64,000 nt of DNA from Aurantiacibacter sp. D1-12 (GTDB lineage Bacteria; Pseudomonadota; Alphaproteobacteria; Sphingomonadales; Sphingomonadaceae). The stretch lies in contig NZ_JAPJZJ010000002.1 of the NCBI RefSeq assembly GCF_028858515.1, forward strand, positions 1 through 64,000. The letters are read 5' to 3'. Below, one piece after another: positions 1 through 7,553 of the stretch; the first letter of the stretch is position 1, and each line of letters starts with the position of its first letter. The position numbers were made by a program, and so were the translations under genes. The notes below the pieces were generated by a model. It made no database searches. It saw only the letters and a program-made list of their open reading frames with translations, and had not been told where the DNA came from.

Positions 1-2749
1 TCAGGCCGGTACGGCGGCCCGCCACATCATAGCCATAGCTGAGCGTGCGGCTGGCCCCGTCCATATTGTTGGTGGTGTCTTCGAGTTGCCCGAGCGCGTT
101 CCACGTGTTGGTAATGCCTTCGCCCGTGTGGCTATCGAAGCGGGCATATTCGAGGTTCCCGAACAGGTCATAGCCGTAATAGGTGTTGCGCGAATGGGTT
201 GAGTCGAGATCAGTGCGCCCCGGATCGGTGACGCTGGTGATCCGGCCAATCAGATCGCGCGCGAACGTCTGCACCACGCCTGCGCGATTGATGAAGGTCG
301 CTATACGGCCTGCGCTGTCAAAGGTGACCTCGTCATAGTCATTGGGGTTTGCAGTGTTCGCGGTGGCGGTGTCCGGATAATTTGTGCGGTAATGCCGCCC
401 AAAGTCATCGTAGAGATATTGTGTGCGGTTGCCCTCGGCATCCTCGACCCAGTCGAGCTGGCCGTTCTGCGCCGCGCCCGTGTGGTAGGCGAAGCGTTGC
501 GTAACCTGCTCCAGCGTGGTGCCCACTGCCGCGCGGCGCTCGATCACGCGGCCATAATCGTCATAGACCGTGCGGCTGATGCGGTCCGATCCATCAAGGC
601 CAGCAGCCGAGACCGTGCACGGCGATGGCAGGCTGGTCGTGGTCAGCGGGGCATTCATGCGCTGGGCAACGCATTCGACAAGGCCCATCGCATTGTAGCT
701 CGTCTGCACGACGCTGTACTGCGTTGCCGTGCCCACCTGGCGATGCCGCTGCCGGATCGGACGGCCAAGATCGTCATATTGTATGTCCGCCCGCTGATCG
801 GGTGTGAACGAACTCGTCAGCGCGGTGGCGCCGGTGGTCGTGGTGGTGCCGCTTTCCTGCCGGGTAACAAGGCCGTTGGCGATGGTGATACGCGAAGCGA
901 GGCGCGGGAGCGGCCCGGTGCCGTCGGGATCGCCGCTGACCGTACCGATACGCCGGTTGTACTGGTCATAGATGATCGTCGAAGTATCGCCTGTGCCCGC
1001 AAGCGGCCCGTCCACGCTCTCGGGCTGGCCAAGATCGGTATAGGTGAAGGTACTGGTTGCGGCTTGAGACCCGTCGCCAAGGCTGGTGGTGACAGAGACC
1101 GGCTGCAGGTTGTTGGGCGTGCCGGACGAAGGGTAGGCGAGCGTAGTGCGCGCTTCGTTCACGCTGCCCGTACACGTGCCCCCCGTGCGGCATGAGCGCT
1201 GGCGCAAGGGGACCGTAATCGGTGCCGACGTAGTCCAGTTGCCCGGTCCTGTCAGGTAACGCGCCTGCGCGGTCGTATACTCGATATGCGTGGTCGCACG
1301 CTGCTCGTTCGCGTTGGCACGGGGCGCTCTGACACGGGTCACACCGCCATGGACAGGATCATAATCATAGTTCGTGTACTGCCCTGCGGCATCCTGCGTC
1401 CAGTTCGGCTTGTTGCAGGTAACAGGGTTTGCGCAATTCCCGACATAGTTGGCGCGCGTTGTGATCGGGTTGGCATCGTTCTTGTCGGTCGATGTTACCT
1501 GCTCGACATTACCGCGCAGATCGTATGCGTAGGTCGTCGTTTGCCCTTCGGGCGTTTCGACCGATTGCAGCAGCCCCTCGCGGCAGGTCGCAGTATCGCT
1601 CGCGCAATAGCCGAAGGTCGTTGTCTGCCCGGCTACCGTGCGGCTGGCCACCTGACCTTCAGCGTTGAAGCTGGTGACAGTCGTACCACCTTCGGGATTG
1701 GTCGTGGTGGTCGAGGTGCTGGTGTAGGTGTAAGTCCAGGTGCCGCCGCCCGTCAGCACGCTCGCCACACGGTTCGCGCTGTCATAGGTGATCTGTACGG
1801 TGTCATTTGCCCCGCCCGGGCGGGTAATTGCCGAGATCCGGCCACCGGGGCCGTTATACTCGTAATCGACCGTATCCCCGGCATCGTTGGTCACATCGCC
1901 ATTGGCATAGGTCGCACTCGGCCAGTTGCCCGTCAGGCCGGAACAATCGCCCGTGGGGTTGCAATATTCGACCGCATTGTTGATTCCATCGATGCTGGTG
2001 ATGGTATGCCAACCGGGCCCAAATTGACTGCTGATCGAGTCCGTCTGGTAATCGAGCTTGATCTGGAAACCGGTATTGCTGGTGATCGATTCAAGACGAC
2101 GGAAGTGAAAGGTCACACCCCCGTCTCCCGGCAGGCACTCGGGGCCGCTGCAGGGTGGACTTGTCCAACTATCCGTCCTGAAGTGATAGTTCCACACAAC
2201 GCCATCGGTGAAGGTCACCTGCGTGGGTGAGGCCAGCCCGGAGACACCTGGCAGATACAGCTCAGAGTTCGCTCCACCGGGTGCCTCGACAAAGGTGATC
2301 TGCGTACCGTCCGGCCCCGTGTAGCTATAGGTCCCGCTCCCGCTGGCATAGCTGAGCGTCGCGCCATTCTCGTAAGTGGGCGTATAGGAGCCCGACCCGG
2401 CATTTGCGAAGCTCGATGTCGTTCCCATGAACGAGATCACGACCGTCTGCGAGCTTCCGCTGATCGTCGGCAGCTCCGAATAACGCCACCCGTTCCCAAC
2501 ATAGTACTCCGACAGGCTCAAACCATGATGTCCCGCCGGCCCGATGGAAACGCCGGGTCGCTGCATAATAACATCGCCCGTTGGAAGATTGACCTGATGG
2601 CCATCGATCGTGGGATTTTCAGGCGGTGCTGCAACCTGCGCTATGGCCGGAGTGGCAATGAGGGCTGCAAGCATCATTGCCGCCGCAACAGCGACTTGGC
2701 GGTACAAATGCGTCATCGGGAACTGGATGGAGCGCGTGCGACTAATCAT
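1..2749 (-). CDS. Rhs/YD-repeat secreted protein (3' end beyond window)
   Basis: One minus-strand frame stays open from 2749 to the left edge, about 916 codons, so the C-terminus is missing. The N-terminus has a signal peptide ending near ATPAIAQ. Much of the rest is YD repeats, such as YAYDLRGNVEQVTS, YNAMGLVECVAQ, YDDYGRVIERRA, YDDFGRHYRTNYP and YGYDLFGNLEYARF. The family makes large exported beta-shell proteins whose variable C-terminal tip is often a toxin or adhesin. That tip is not visible here, so the activity is unknown. The ATG at 2749 overlaps the stop of the upstream gene as ATGA, which supports this start; a second in-frame ATG lies at 2716. It is the last visible gene of a four-gene minus-strand run. 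Exported YD-repeat identity is confident; a toxin role is unproven. Confidence 0.88.
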   Translation of the reverse strand, partial: MISRTRSIQFPMTHLYRQVAVAAAMMLAALIATPAIAQVAAPPENPTIDGHQVNLPTGDVIMQRPGVSIGPAGHHGLSLSEYYVGNGWRYSELPTISGSSQTVVISFMGTTSSFANAGSGSYTPTYENGATLSYASGSGTYSYTGPDGTQITFVEAPGGANSELYLPGVSGLASPTQVTFTDGVVWNYHFRTDSWTSPPCSGPECLPGDGGVTFHFRRLESITSNTGFQIKLDYQTDSISSQFGPGWHTITSIDGINNAVEYCNPTGDCSGLTGNWPSATYANGDVTNDAGDTVDYEYNGPGGRISAITRPGGANDTVQITYDSANRVASVLTGGGTWTYTYTSTSTTTTNPEGGTTVTSFNAEGQVASRTVAGQTTTFGYCASDTATCREGLLQSVETPEGQTTTYAYDLRGNVEQVTSTDKNDANPITTRANYVGNCANPVTCNKPNWTQDAAGQYTNYDYDPVHGGVTRVRAPRANANEQRATTHIEYTTAQARYLTGPGNWTTSAPITVPLRQRSCRTGGTCTGSVNEARTTLAYPSSGTPNNLQPVSVTTSLGDGSQAATSTFTYTDLGQPESVDGPLAGTGDTSTIIYDQYNRRIGTVSGDPDGTGPLPRLASRITIANGLVTRQESGTTTTTGATALTSSFTPDQRADIQYDDLGRPIRQRHRQVGTATQYSVVQTSYNAMGLVECVAQRMNAPLTTTSLPSPCTVSAAGLDGSDRISRTVYDDYGRVIERRAAVGTTLEQVTQRFAYHTGAAQNGQLDWVEDAEGNRTQYLYDDFGRHYRTNYPDTATANTANPNDYDEVTFDSAGRIATFINRAGVVQTFARDLIGRITSVTDPGRTDLDSTHSRNTYYGYDLFGNLEYARFDSHTGEGITNTWNALGQLEDTTNNMDGASRTLSYGYDVAGRRTGL

Positions 2750-3420
2750 TGCCCGCCCTCTCTGTCTTCGCCGCGCCCCTGCGCTACGCCGAGCCTACCT
2801 TCAAGCGTAATGTCCGCAGCACGCGCTGGCCTTGCCCCCTCACGTCCGGATGGCACCGCGCTGACCACCCCGGTCGCCCGGAAGCGTGCGAGGTTTATCC
2901 GCACATCAACAAGTCCAGAGGTCGGAGCTCGCCCGGCGGCGCGCGCCAGTTCGTAGCTGAGCTCTTCGAGAACAATGCTTCCATCATCGCTGCGCGAAAA
3001 CAGCCAGACGCGGCTTTCACTTTCCCTATCGACCACTGCGATAACAGCCCCGGTAGCGCGGTGCGGCATCGTGACAAAGCCGTCAGCCTCACCCAGAACA
3101 AAGCCCTGACCCTGGCAATTCGCGGTCACGATCCCGCCACCGGGAAGTGTTTCCTCAGAAGAAACCGAACGACCATCCAGATCGCGCATCACCAAGCTAC
3201 AAACCGGTTCGACCACGTTGCCGCCGGTGTGCCCCGCGCTCTCCTGCGCCATCAGGCTTGCCTGCGGGACAAGTGTCGCAATCGCTACGGTAGCAGCGCC
3301 AACTATCATACGCTTGATGAAGGCAGTGCCCCTGTTCTTCTTTAAATGCACTTTATCCAGTCCCTTCAATTCGTCTCTTCCAATCATGCGCGCGCAGATC
3401 GCTTCGTCTTGGCGCCCCAT
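2746..3420 (-). CDS. Hypothetical exported protein, coupled to the YD-repeat gene
   Basis: This encodes 224 residues that I do not recognise. A basic stretch (HLKKNRGTAFIKR) precedes a hydrophobic segment (MIVGAATVAIATLV) and an ASLMAQ cleavage-like site at residues 37-59, so it is probably exported or membrane-anchored. An in-frame ATG at 3387 would shorten the unusual leader and may be the true start. The mature part has two cysteines (PVCSLV, TANCQG) that could pair, and beta-rich text with no catalytic motif that I can name. The C-terminus is rich in Arg, Gly and Ala. Its stop overlaps the YD-repeat gene start by 4 bp, so translation is probably coupled. The tight linkage suggests a periplasmic partner or chaperone of the Rhs protein, which is inference only. 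Confidence 0.65.
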   Translation of the reverse strand: MGRQDEAICARMIGRDELKGLDKVHLKKNRGTAFIKRMIVGAATVAIATLVPQASLMAQESAGHTGGNVVEPVCSLVMRDLDGRSVSSEETLPGGGIVTANCQGQGFVLGEADGFVTMPHRATGAVIAVVDRESESRVWLFSRSDDGSIVLEELSYELARAAGRAPTSGLVDVRINLARFRATGVVSAVPSGREGARPARAADITLEGRLGVAQGRGEDREGGQ

Positions 3421-3434
3421 TTAGCAGCGAACGC

Positions 3435-4028
3435 CTAAAAACCGCCGCTATCGCAAGAGCTTGTAGAAACGGTAAGTTGCCCCGTTGAGCTGTTGCCCAA
3501 AGAATCCTGCACCGTGTAAGTGAAGTATGAAACGTCCCATGCTGGCCCGAACTCAACCAACACCTGGGTTGAAGAATGTACCGATGCGGTCGCATTGCCG
3601 CTATTCTGACTGACGGCAGTTAGCGTGATCGGCGTGTTGCCTTCGGGATCACTGTCGTTCGCCACCACATTTTTGAATGCCAGCCCTAAGCACTCGCCCG
3701 AAACGGCATCATTGGTCGTGGTGGGGCCGCTGTTGGAAGGAGTAGGCGTTGGCGTAGGAGTGGGCGTAGGCGTCCCGCTCGGCACCCCTGTATCGCAATG
3801 GTTCGATGTTCCCGCCGAGTTTGTGACGAAATCTGTGCGATTGCCTGCTGCATCGTAGCAAAGCGAGATCACCTCACCATTGTTCGTGCCAGCCGTTGTC
3901 TCTCGCTCGACCATGCGTCCAAGCGCATCATAGGTGTAGGTCTTGGGGTCCTGCGCCAGCGCGCTCGCTGCAACGCCACAAAGCAATGTTGCCGATAGTG
4001 CTGAAAAGCGAAACAGCTGCTTCTTCAT
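3435..4028 (-). CDS. Miniature secreted YD-repeat protein with PT linker and Ig/cadherin-like domain
   Basis: The product is 197 residues. Residues 1-26 form a classical signal peptide ending in ASALAQ. Two YD repeats follow, YTYDALGRMVERE and LCYDAAGNRTDFV, then a (TP)6 linker near residues 86-98. The C-terminal domain of about 100 residues starts TTTNDAVSG and includes VANDSDPEGNTPITLTAVS, typical of cadherin/VCBS-like or bacterial Ig-like domains of secreted proteins. Several cysteines sit in the mature part. Normal YD proteins carry tens of repeats, so two repeats alone cannot build a shell. The gene ends 14 bp before the 224-residue gene and belongs to the same run as the large Rhs gene. 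It may be a surface companion of that protein or a trimmed paralogue. Confidence 0.75.
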   Translation of the reverse strand: MKKQLFRFSALSATLLCGVAASALAQDPKTYTYDALGRMVERETTAGTNNGEVISLCYDAAGNRTDFVTNSAGTSNHCDTGVPSGTPTPTPTPTPTPSNSGPTTTNDAVSGECLGLAFKNVVANDSDPEGNTPITLTAVSQNSGNATASVHSSTQVLVEFGPAWDVSYFTYTVQDSLGNSSTGQLTVSTSSCDSGGF

Positions 4029-4082
4029 CCAGTGCCCCCAACTAATTTGAGCGGCAATGTCTTTCCTATCAATATCTTGGAG

Positions 4083-4331
4083 TCAATAGGAAGGGAAGAA
4101 AAACTTGGAGTACTTATGCCGTAGCGCGATATAGGAGCCGTAGGTCAGGCCTGCGGCAATCGCGATCATCGACAGGATTGTTTTGACCCATGCGAGCGTG
4201 TCCATCTGTCCTGAAGGCGCGACCAGTTCGGAAATCCATACTCCGGCGAACACGCCTGAGATCGCATGGAGCACCATATTCATCGTGAGAAGGCCGCGAA
4301 CGCTTGTGGGGAGTTTTGTGGGCTGAGCCAT
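4083..4331 (-). CDS. Small two-helix membrane protein
   Basis: The product is 82 residues with two predicted transmembrane helices: about residues 17-37 (MNMVLHAISGVFAGVWISEL) and 48-68 (WVKTILSMIAIAAGLTYGSY). A basic, aromatic tail follows (LRHKYSKFFFPSY). The positive tail suggests a cytoplasmic C-terminus. A purine-rich AGGAGGG-like Shine-Dalgarno lies just before the ATG at 4331. I do not recognise the family. It is the first gene of the run leading into the YD-repeat genes, 54 bp upstream of the miniature YD protein, so it may share the promoter. Its function is unknown. Confidence 0.6.
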   Translation of the reverse strand: MAQPTKLPTSVRGLLTMNMVLHAISGVFAGVWISELVAPSGQMDTLAWVKTILSMIAIAAGLTYGSYIALRHKYSKFFFPSY

Positions 4332-4444
4332 AATTGCCCTCCTTTCACGCGCAACATTGGCAGCGGGGAGGACATCGATTGGGGGAAAGAGCGTTCTGGT
4401 GCCGGTGGTCTAAGATGGAACAAGGAGGGAAGTGTTGGGGTTGG

Positions 4445-4540
4445 ATGACTGACCTGAGCGATACGTTACGTTTCGTTGTAAAGGGCTGGGGTTGGTTTGA
4501 GCACTTACCAAGGCAGCTCTTGAGCTATTTTCGGCGTTAG
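4445..4540 (+). CDS. Possible 31-residue peptide
   Basis: An ATG at 4445 opens a short frame ending with TAG at 4538-4540. The peptide is rich in Trp, Phe and Leu, with Arg at the end (KGWGWFEH, QLLSYFRR), and could form an amphipathic helix. An AGGAGGG sequence lies upstream but is about 17 bases from the ATG, longer than ideal. There is no family match that I can name. It may be chance or the remnant of a longer gene. Confidence 0.15.
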   Translation: MTDLSDTLRFVVKGWGWFEHLPRQLLSYFRR

Positions 4541-4611
4541 CACTGACCGCAAGATGTGCGTTTGTATTACAAAATCGTGCCTATGGCCGCTTTCGCCAAA
4601 CGCCTATCTTG

Positions 4612-4643
4612 GCAAGGGGAACCCGCTCGCGCGTTCCCCGTTG
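4612..4643. repeat. Strong hairpin in the gene-poor island edge
   Basis: GCAAGGGGAAC pairs with GTTCCCCGTTGC around a loop of about 10 bases, leaving one bulged G. No T-run follows on either strand, so it is not a typical terminator. A hairpin of this quality outside a gene can be a mobilisation origin, a replication or integration site, or a structured RNA; the sequence alone does not decide. Confidence 0.4.
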
Positions 4644-4965
4644 CATCCCCTCCGGCAGTCCGGTGCTTGTCCTTAGCCCATGCTGCTCTTTCACGAGGAA
4701 TACGAAGGCGTATTCGGATCGTGAGCTGAGCATCAGGGCCAGTCAGGCACCGGAGGCAACGTGTGGCCGTTGCATCGCCAGCCAGGAGAGCCTCCGTGCT
4801 CCCCCAAGCGCTCCCAAGGCCAAGAGGCGCAATCGCCGCCCCTCTGGACACCCTCGACCAACCGTCCGCCGTTTGGATGCCGCCACGCTTTCGCGCATGG
4901 AGACGAACAGAGGGTTTTTTGTCCCCTCATGGACTCCCTGCCGATGTTTATTTTCCGAATTGATC

Positions 4966-5046
4966 GTAAGACATATCTTTCATTATATGCTCATAAAAGT
5001 AAGGTATATCTTACCAATAATATTGACAAAGTAAGATATTTCTGTC
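4966..5046. promoter_or_regulatory. Three-copy operator upstream of the HTH/Fic operon
   Basis: Three related 16-mers lie at 4966-4981 (gtaagacatatctttc), 4999-5014 (gtaaggtatatcttac) and 5031-5046 (gtaagatatttctgtc). Their start-to-start spacing is 33 and 32 bp, close to three helical turns. The middle copy is a near-perfect inverted repeat (GTAAG-N6-CTTAC). The third overlaps the spacer of the likely promoter and the second lies just upstream of it. The arrangement fits cooperative autorepression by the HTH protein encoded from 5071. The repeats are seen directly; the binding partner is inferred. Confidence 0.55.
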
Positions 5047-5051
5047 AATCT
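5023..5051 (+). promoter_or_regulatory. Putative sigma-70 promoter of the HTH/Fic operon
   Basis: A perfect TTGACA at 5023-5028 is followed after 17 bases by CAATCT at 5046-5051, a weak -10 match. It lies about 20 bp upstream of the ATG at 5071, in the AT-rich segment, and overlaps the third operator repeat. That geometry would let a bound repressor block RNA polymerase. Confidence 0.4.
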
Positions 5052-5070
5052 TAACCATGAGGATGGGAAA

Positions 5071-5535
5071 ATGAACACCGATCAAACACGTTTGGCCCGC
5101 AAGAATCTCGACCGTCGATTGAGTAAACTTGATCGCGAAGCAGTCGCTTGGCCGCCTTTCGGATGGATACGCGCGATACGCGAGGCATTGGGAATGACTC
5201 CAACGCAGCTTGCGAAACGCATGGGCGTTGCTCGGCCACGCATCCATGAACTCGAAAGAGCGGAGAAGACAGGCGCGACCACACTCAAGTCATTGCGGCA
5301 GGCGGCAGAGGCGATGGACTGCACATTGGTCTATGCCTTTGTGCCCAATGGGTCGCTCGATAATATCGTGCAGAAGCGCGCCCAGCGTAAGGCAGACGAG
5401 CGGCTGACGCGCCTTGAGCATACCATGCGCCTTGAGAACCAGACGCCCGACCAGTCCGACCTCGCCGACGAGCGCGAGCGCTTGCGGCAGGACATCCTCA
5501 ACGGAAGCCCGCGCAAGCTGTGGGACGACGCATGA
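5071..5535 (+). CDS. Mobile mystery protein A (HTH DNA-binding regulator)
   Basis: The product is 154 residues. A helix-turn-helix of the Xre/Cro type spans about residues 34-90, with IREALGMTPTQLAKRMG, then ARPRIHELERAEK, then TTLKSLRQAAEAMDC. The N-terminal LARKNLDRRLSKLD and the VYAFVPNG segment after the HTH match mobile mystery protein A (TIGR02612). This protein is known to occur with a Fic-type protein B on mobile elements. The tail is charged and probably helical (residues 112-150). A GAGGATGGGA ribosome site precedes the ATG. The next gene starts inside its stop codon (ATGA), so the pair is translationally coupled. It probably represses its own promoter through the three repeats upstream and may neutralise the Fic partner, as antitoxins do. 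Confidence 0.88.
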   Translation: MNTDQTRLARKNLDRRLSKLDREAVAWPPFGWIRAIREALGMTPTQLAKRMGVARPRIHELERAEKTGATTLKSLRQAAEAMDCTLVYAFVPNGSLDNIVQKRAQRKADERLTRLEHTMRLENQTPDQSDLADERERLRQDILNGSPRKLWDDA

Positions 5536-6122
5536 GCGATGACCTGTTCGCCGAAGACGATGATGCCAACACTCCGCTTGAGGCGGAGGAACGCGAGGCT
5601 CTCATTCCGTCCTACATCACCTTGCGGCGCGAGCTGAACGAGGCGGAACAGGTCAACATCGCCAGCGCCATGAAATGGCTGTCATCGCAGCGCGGGGATA
5701 TTCTCGACGAGAAATTCTTGCGGCGGTTGCACAAGGAGATGTTCGGCCAGGTCTGGAAATGGGCGGGCGACTATCGCACCACTGCGCGCAATATCGGCGT
5801 AGAGGCCTATCGCATCGGCACGGAGGTCGTGCAGGCGATTGATGATGCGCGCTATTGGGTGGAGAACGAAACCTACTCGCCAGACGAGATCGCGATACGC
5901 TTCTCGCACCGATTGGTGGCGATCCATCCGTTCCCCAATGGGAATGGCCGTTTCTCGCGCCTTGTCGGAGATCTGCTTGCGCAGAAACTAGGCGAAGCGC
6001 CGTTCACATGGGGACGCGCGAATCTGGTTGACCCGAACGAGACGCGGAAAGCCTATGTCGCGGCGCTCAAAGCGGCCGACAATCATGACTTCGACGCGCT
6101 GATTGCGTTTGCGCGATCATGA
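5532..6122 (+). CDS. Mobile mystery protein B (Fic-family protein)
   Basis: The product is 196 residues. The Fic core signature is HPFPNGNGRFSRL, near residue 137, preceded by the flap-like region around DYRTTARNIGVEAYRI. The length and the LHKEMFGQVWKWAGDYR segment match mobile mystery protein B (TIGR02613), the constant partner of protein A. Fic proteins transfer AMP or related groups to target hydroxyls. The canonical motif has Asp or Glu where this protein has Asn (HPFPN), the position that coordinates magnesium, so its chemistry may differ. I see no clear inhibitory (S/T)xxxE(G/N) helix. The start is set by the ATGA overlap with gene A, and the end overlaps the DUF2971 gene by ATGA. Confidence 0.88.
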   Translation: MSDDLFAEDDDANTPLEAEEREALIPSYITLRRELNEAEQVNIASAMKWLSSQRGDILDEKFLRRLHKEMFGQVWKWAGDYRTTARNIGVEAYRIGTEVVQAIDDARYWVENETYSPDEIAIRFSHRLVAIHPFPNGNGRFSRLVGDLLAQKLGEAPFTWGRANLVDPNETRKAYVAALKAADNHDFDALIAFARS

Positions 6123-7111
6123 CGGAGAAAATGCCTCTCGAATCCTGGCAGCGCACGATGGTTCGGTGTCTGTTTCCTTACTCGGCGAAGCGCTTGCGCA
6201 TTGAACAGGCATTTATGGTGAAGCATCCGCACGTGCCTGCGAAACTCTATAAGTATCGTGACTTTTCCAATCCGTATCACCGCGATGGATTGGAAGCGGA
6301 TCAGCAATGGTTTTCAAGCCCAAACAACTTCAATGATCCATTCGACACCGTGACAAAATTCCAAACGGACCGATTGCCTCAGCAACGACAAACCTTGGAA
6401 GAGTGCCTCGCAGAAATTGAAAAGATCAAGAACGCCGAGGCCTCAGGTGAGAAGTGGGTTCCGCCGAAGATTACCGACCCAGTCTGTGCGCAGAAATGGC
6501 ACGCCATGATTGCCGAGCCGCTTATTGAGAAATTGCCTGCGGAGCAGCGCCAACCCATGCGGGAGTTCATTCAATCTTGGAAACGAAAAATGAACGCTGA
6601 GATGATCGACTCCATATCGACGTTCCTACGCTCGGGTTTCAGCGTTCTTTCGCTTTCGGCAAACCCAACCTCCAATCTGATGTGGTCGCATTATGGCGCG
6701 TCGCACACCGGATTTTGTATCGAATATGATTTCGGCTCTCTTCCCTACAGCGACCTTCGTAAGCGTCTGTGCTTCCCTGTATTCTACCGGAACAAGAGGG
6801 CTGACATCAGCCGCTACCTTGCTCAACCTCGGGATGACTACAACAATCTTGTCGGCAATTATCTTAGCCTCATCAAAAGCAGTGATTGGCAGTATGAGAA
6901 AGAATGGCGGATCGTTCACGCTATCGGTCCTGATCATGCCAACCGTTCATACGATATGCCGAAGCCAAGTGCTCTAATTGCAGGAGCCTCCGTTAGCGAT
7001 GATGATCTGAAATATGCGAGAGCCTTTTGTGAGGAACGTAAAATCCCGCTGCAACAGGCGCTTCTATCGACCGAGGATATGACCGTTTCGCTCGCGGACC
7101 ACTCAAAATAG
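6119..7111 (+). CDS. DUF2971 family protein
   Basis: The product is 330 residues. The DUF2971 hallmarks are LYKYRDFSNPY near residue 43, WFSSPNNFNDPFD near 64, LSANPTSNLMWSHYG, FCIEYDF, and the later YEKEWRIVH. The biochemical role of DUF2971 is not settled; the domain turns up often in accessory and defence-rich regions. The ATG at 6119 overlaps the Fic gene stop (ATGA), which argues for coupling to the A/B pair. An internal ATG at 6212 would place the DUF2971 core nearer the N-terminus, as in many family members, so the exact start is open. The coupling suggests a three-component module rather than the usual A/B pair. Confidence 0.75.
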   Translation: MTEKMPLESWQRTMVRCLFPYSAKRLRIEQAFMVKHPHVPAKLYKYRDFSNPYHRDGLEADQQWFSSPNNFNDPFDTVTKFQTDRLPQQRQTLEECLAEIEKIKNAEASGEKWVPPKITDPVCAQKWHAMIAEPLIEKLPAEQRQPMREFIQSWKRKMNAEMIDSISTFLRSGFSVLSLSANPTSNLMWSHYGASHTGFCIEYDFGSLPYSDLRKRLCFPVFYRNKRADISRYLAQPRDDYNNLVGNYLSLIKSSDWQYEKEWRIVHAIGPDHANRSYDMPKPSALIAGASVSDDDLKYARAFCEERKIPLQQALLSTEDMTVSLADHSK

Positions 7112-7186
7112 TAGCGTCATTTTCCCGAACGGCCTTGGCGGCTCGCCTAGCGGTTGCGATCACCTTAGCAATCATAGGAGCGAAAC

Positions 7187-7549
7187 ATGAAACGCGACCC
7201 GCAAGGCAATTGGCGCAGCATCAAGATCATTCGTAGAAGGGGACTATATAAGGGGCGTGTCGCGGTTCAGATCGAAATGCCTGCCAAAGATTGGGCGTGG
7301 ATCGAGGAACTGGAAGATCGTTTGATGATCCCCGATTTTGACTTGCTCTATATGGGATTCTTTCAAGGGATGGAGGGTTTGGGTTGGAAGAACCCCGACC
7401 ATGTGACGACGCCCAAGGAGCCGCCGCCGCGAACCTACGCGCTGCGAAACAACGCACTAACCGACAAAGAGCGCGAGGCCACGGCTAATGTCATTCCGTT
7501 TCCGCAGGGGGGCGATCCCAGCGAGTTTGATGACGACATTCCATTCTAG
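7187..7549 (+). CDS. Hypothetical island protein (120 residues)
   Basis: The product is 120 residues, starts at an ATG preceded by AGGAGCGAAAC, and reads MKRDPQGNWRSIKIIRRRG at its start. The N-terminal third is basic, the middle is aromatic and acidic (AKDWAWIEELEDR), and the tail is acidic (FDDDIPF). No domain is recognised. It lies 75 bp after the DUF2971 gene on the same strand and may be its transcriptional neighbour. Codon use and the clear ribosome site support a real gene of unknown function. Confidence 0.6.
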   Translation: MKRDPQGNWRSIKIIRRRGLYKGRVAVQIEMPAKDWAWIEELEDRLMIPDFDLLYMGFFQGMEGLGWKNPDHVTTPKEPPPRTYALRNNALTDKEREATANVIPFPQGGDPSEFDDDIPF

Positions 7550-7553
7550 GCGC

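Larger units (their letters stand above)
4332..5070. other. 740-bp gene-poor stretch at the left side of the accessory island
   Basis: No convincing full-length gene is seen here. The stretch holds a possible 31-codon ORF (4445-4540), a strong hairpin (4612-4643), a GC-rich part without clear coding character, and an AT-rich segment from about 4950 carrying three operator-like repeats and the promoter region of the HTH/Fic operon. The change in base composition near 4950 marks the start of the island's regulated cargo. It may contain decayed mobile-element sequence, but no terminal repeats, integrase or transposase fragment could be named. Confidence 0.6.

Noticed and set aside
392-2230. Two long plus-strand frames (392-1195 and 1286-2230)
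   Set aside because: They are antisense to the YD-repeat gene, whose frame has signal peptide and clear YD motifs throughout; the plus-strand products are rich in Arg/Ala and lack any domain or ribosome site.
4567-4930. Two minus-strand frames in the gene-poor stretch (4567-4851, 4733-4930)
   Set aside because: They overlap each other, start at weak codons, have no ribosome site and no family resemblance.
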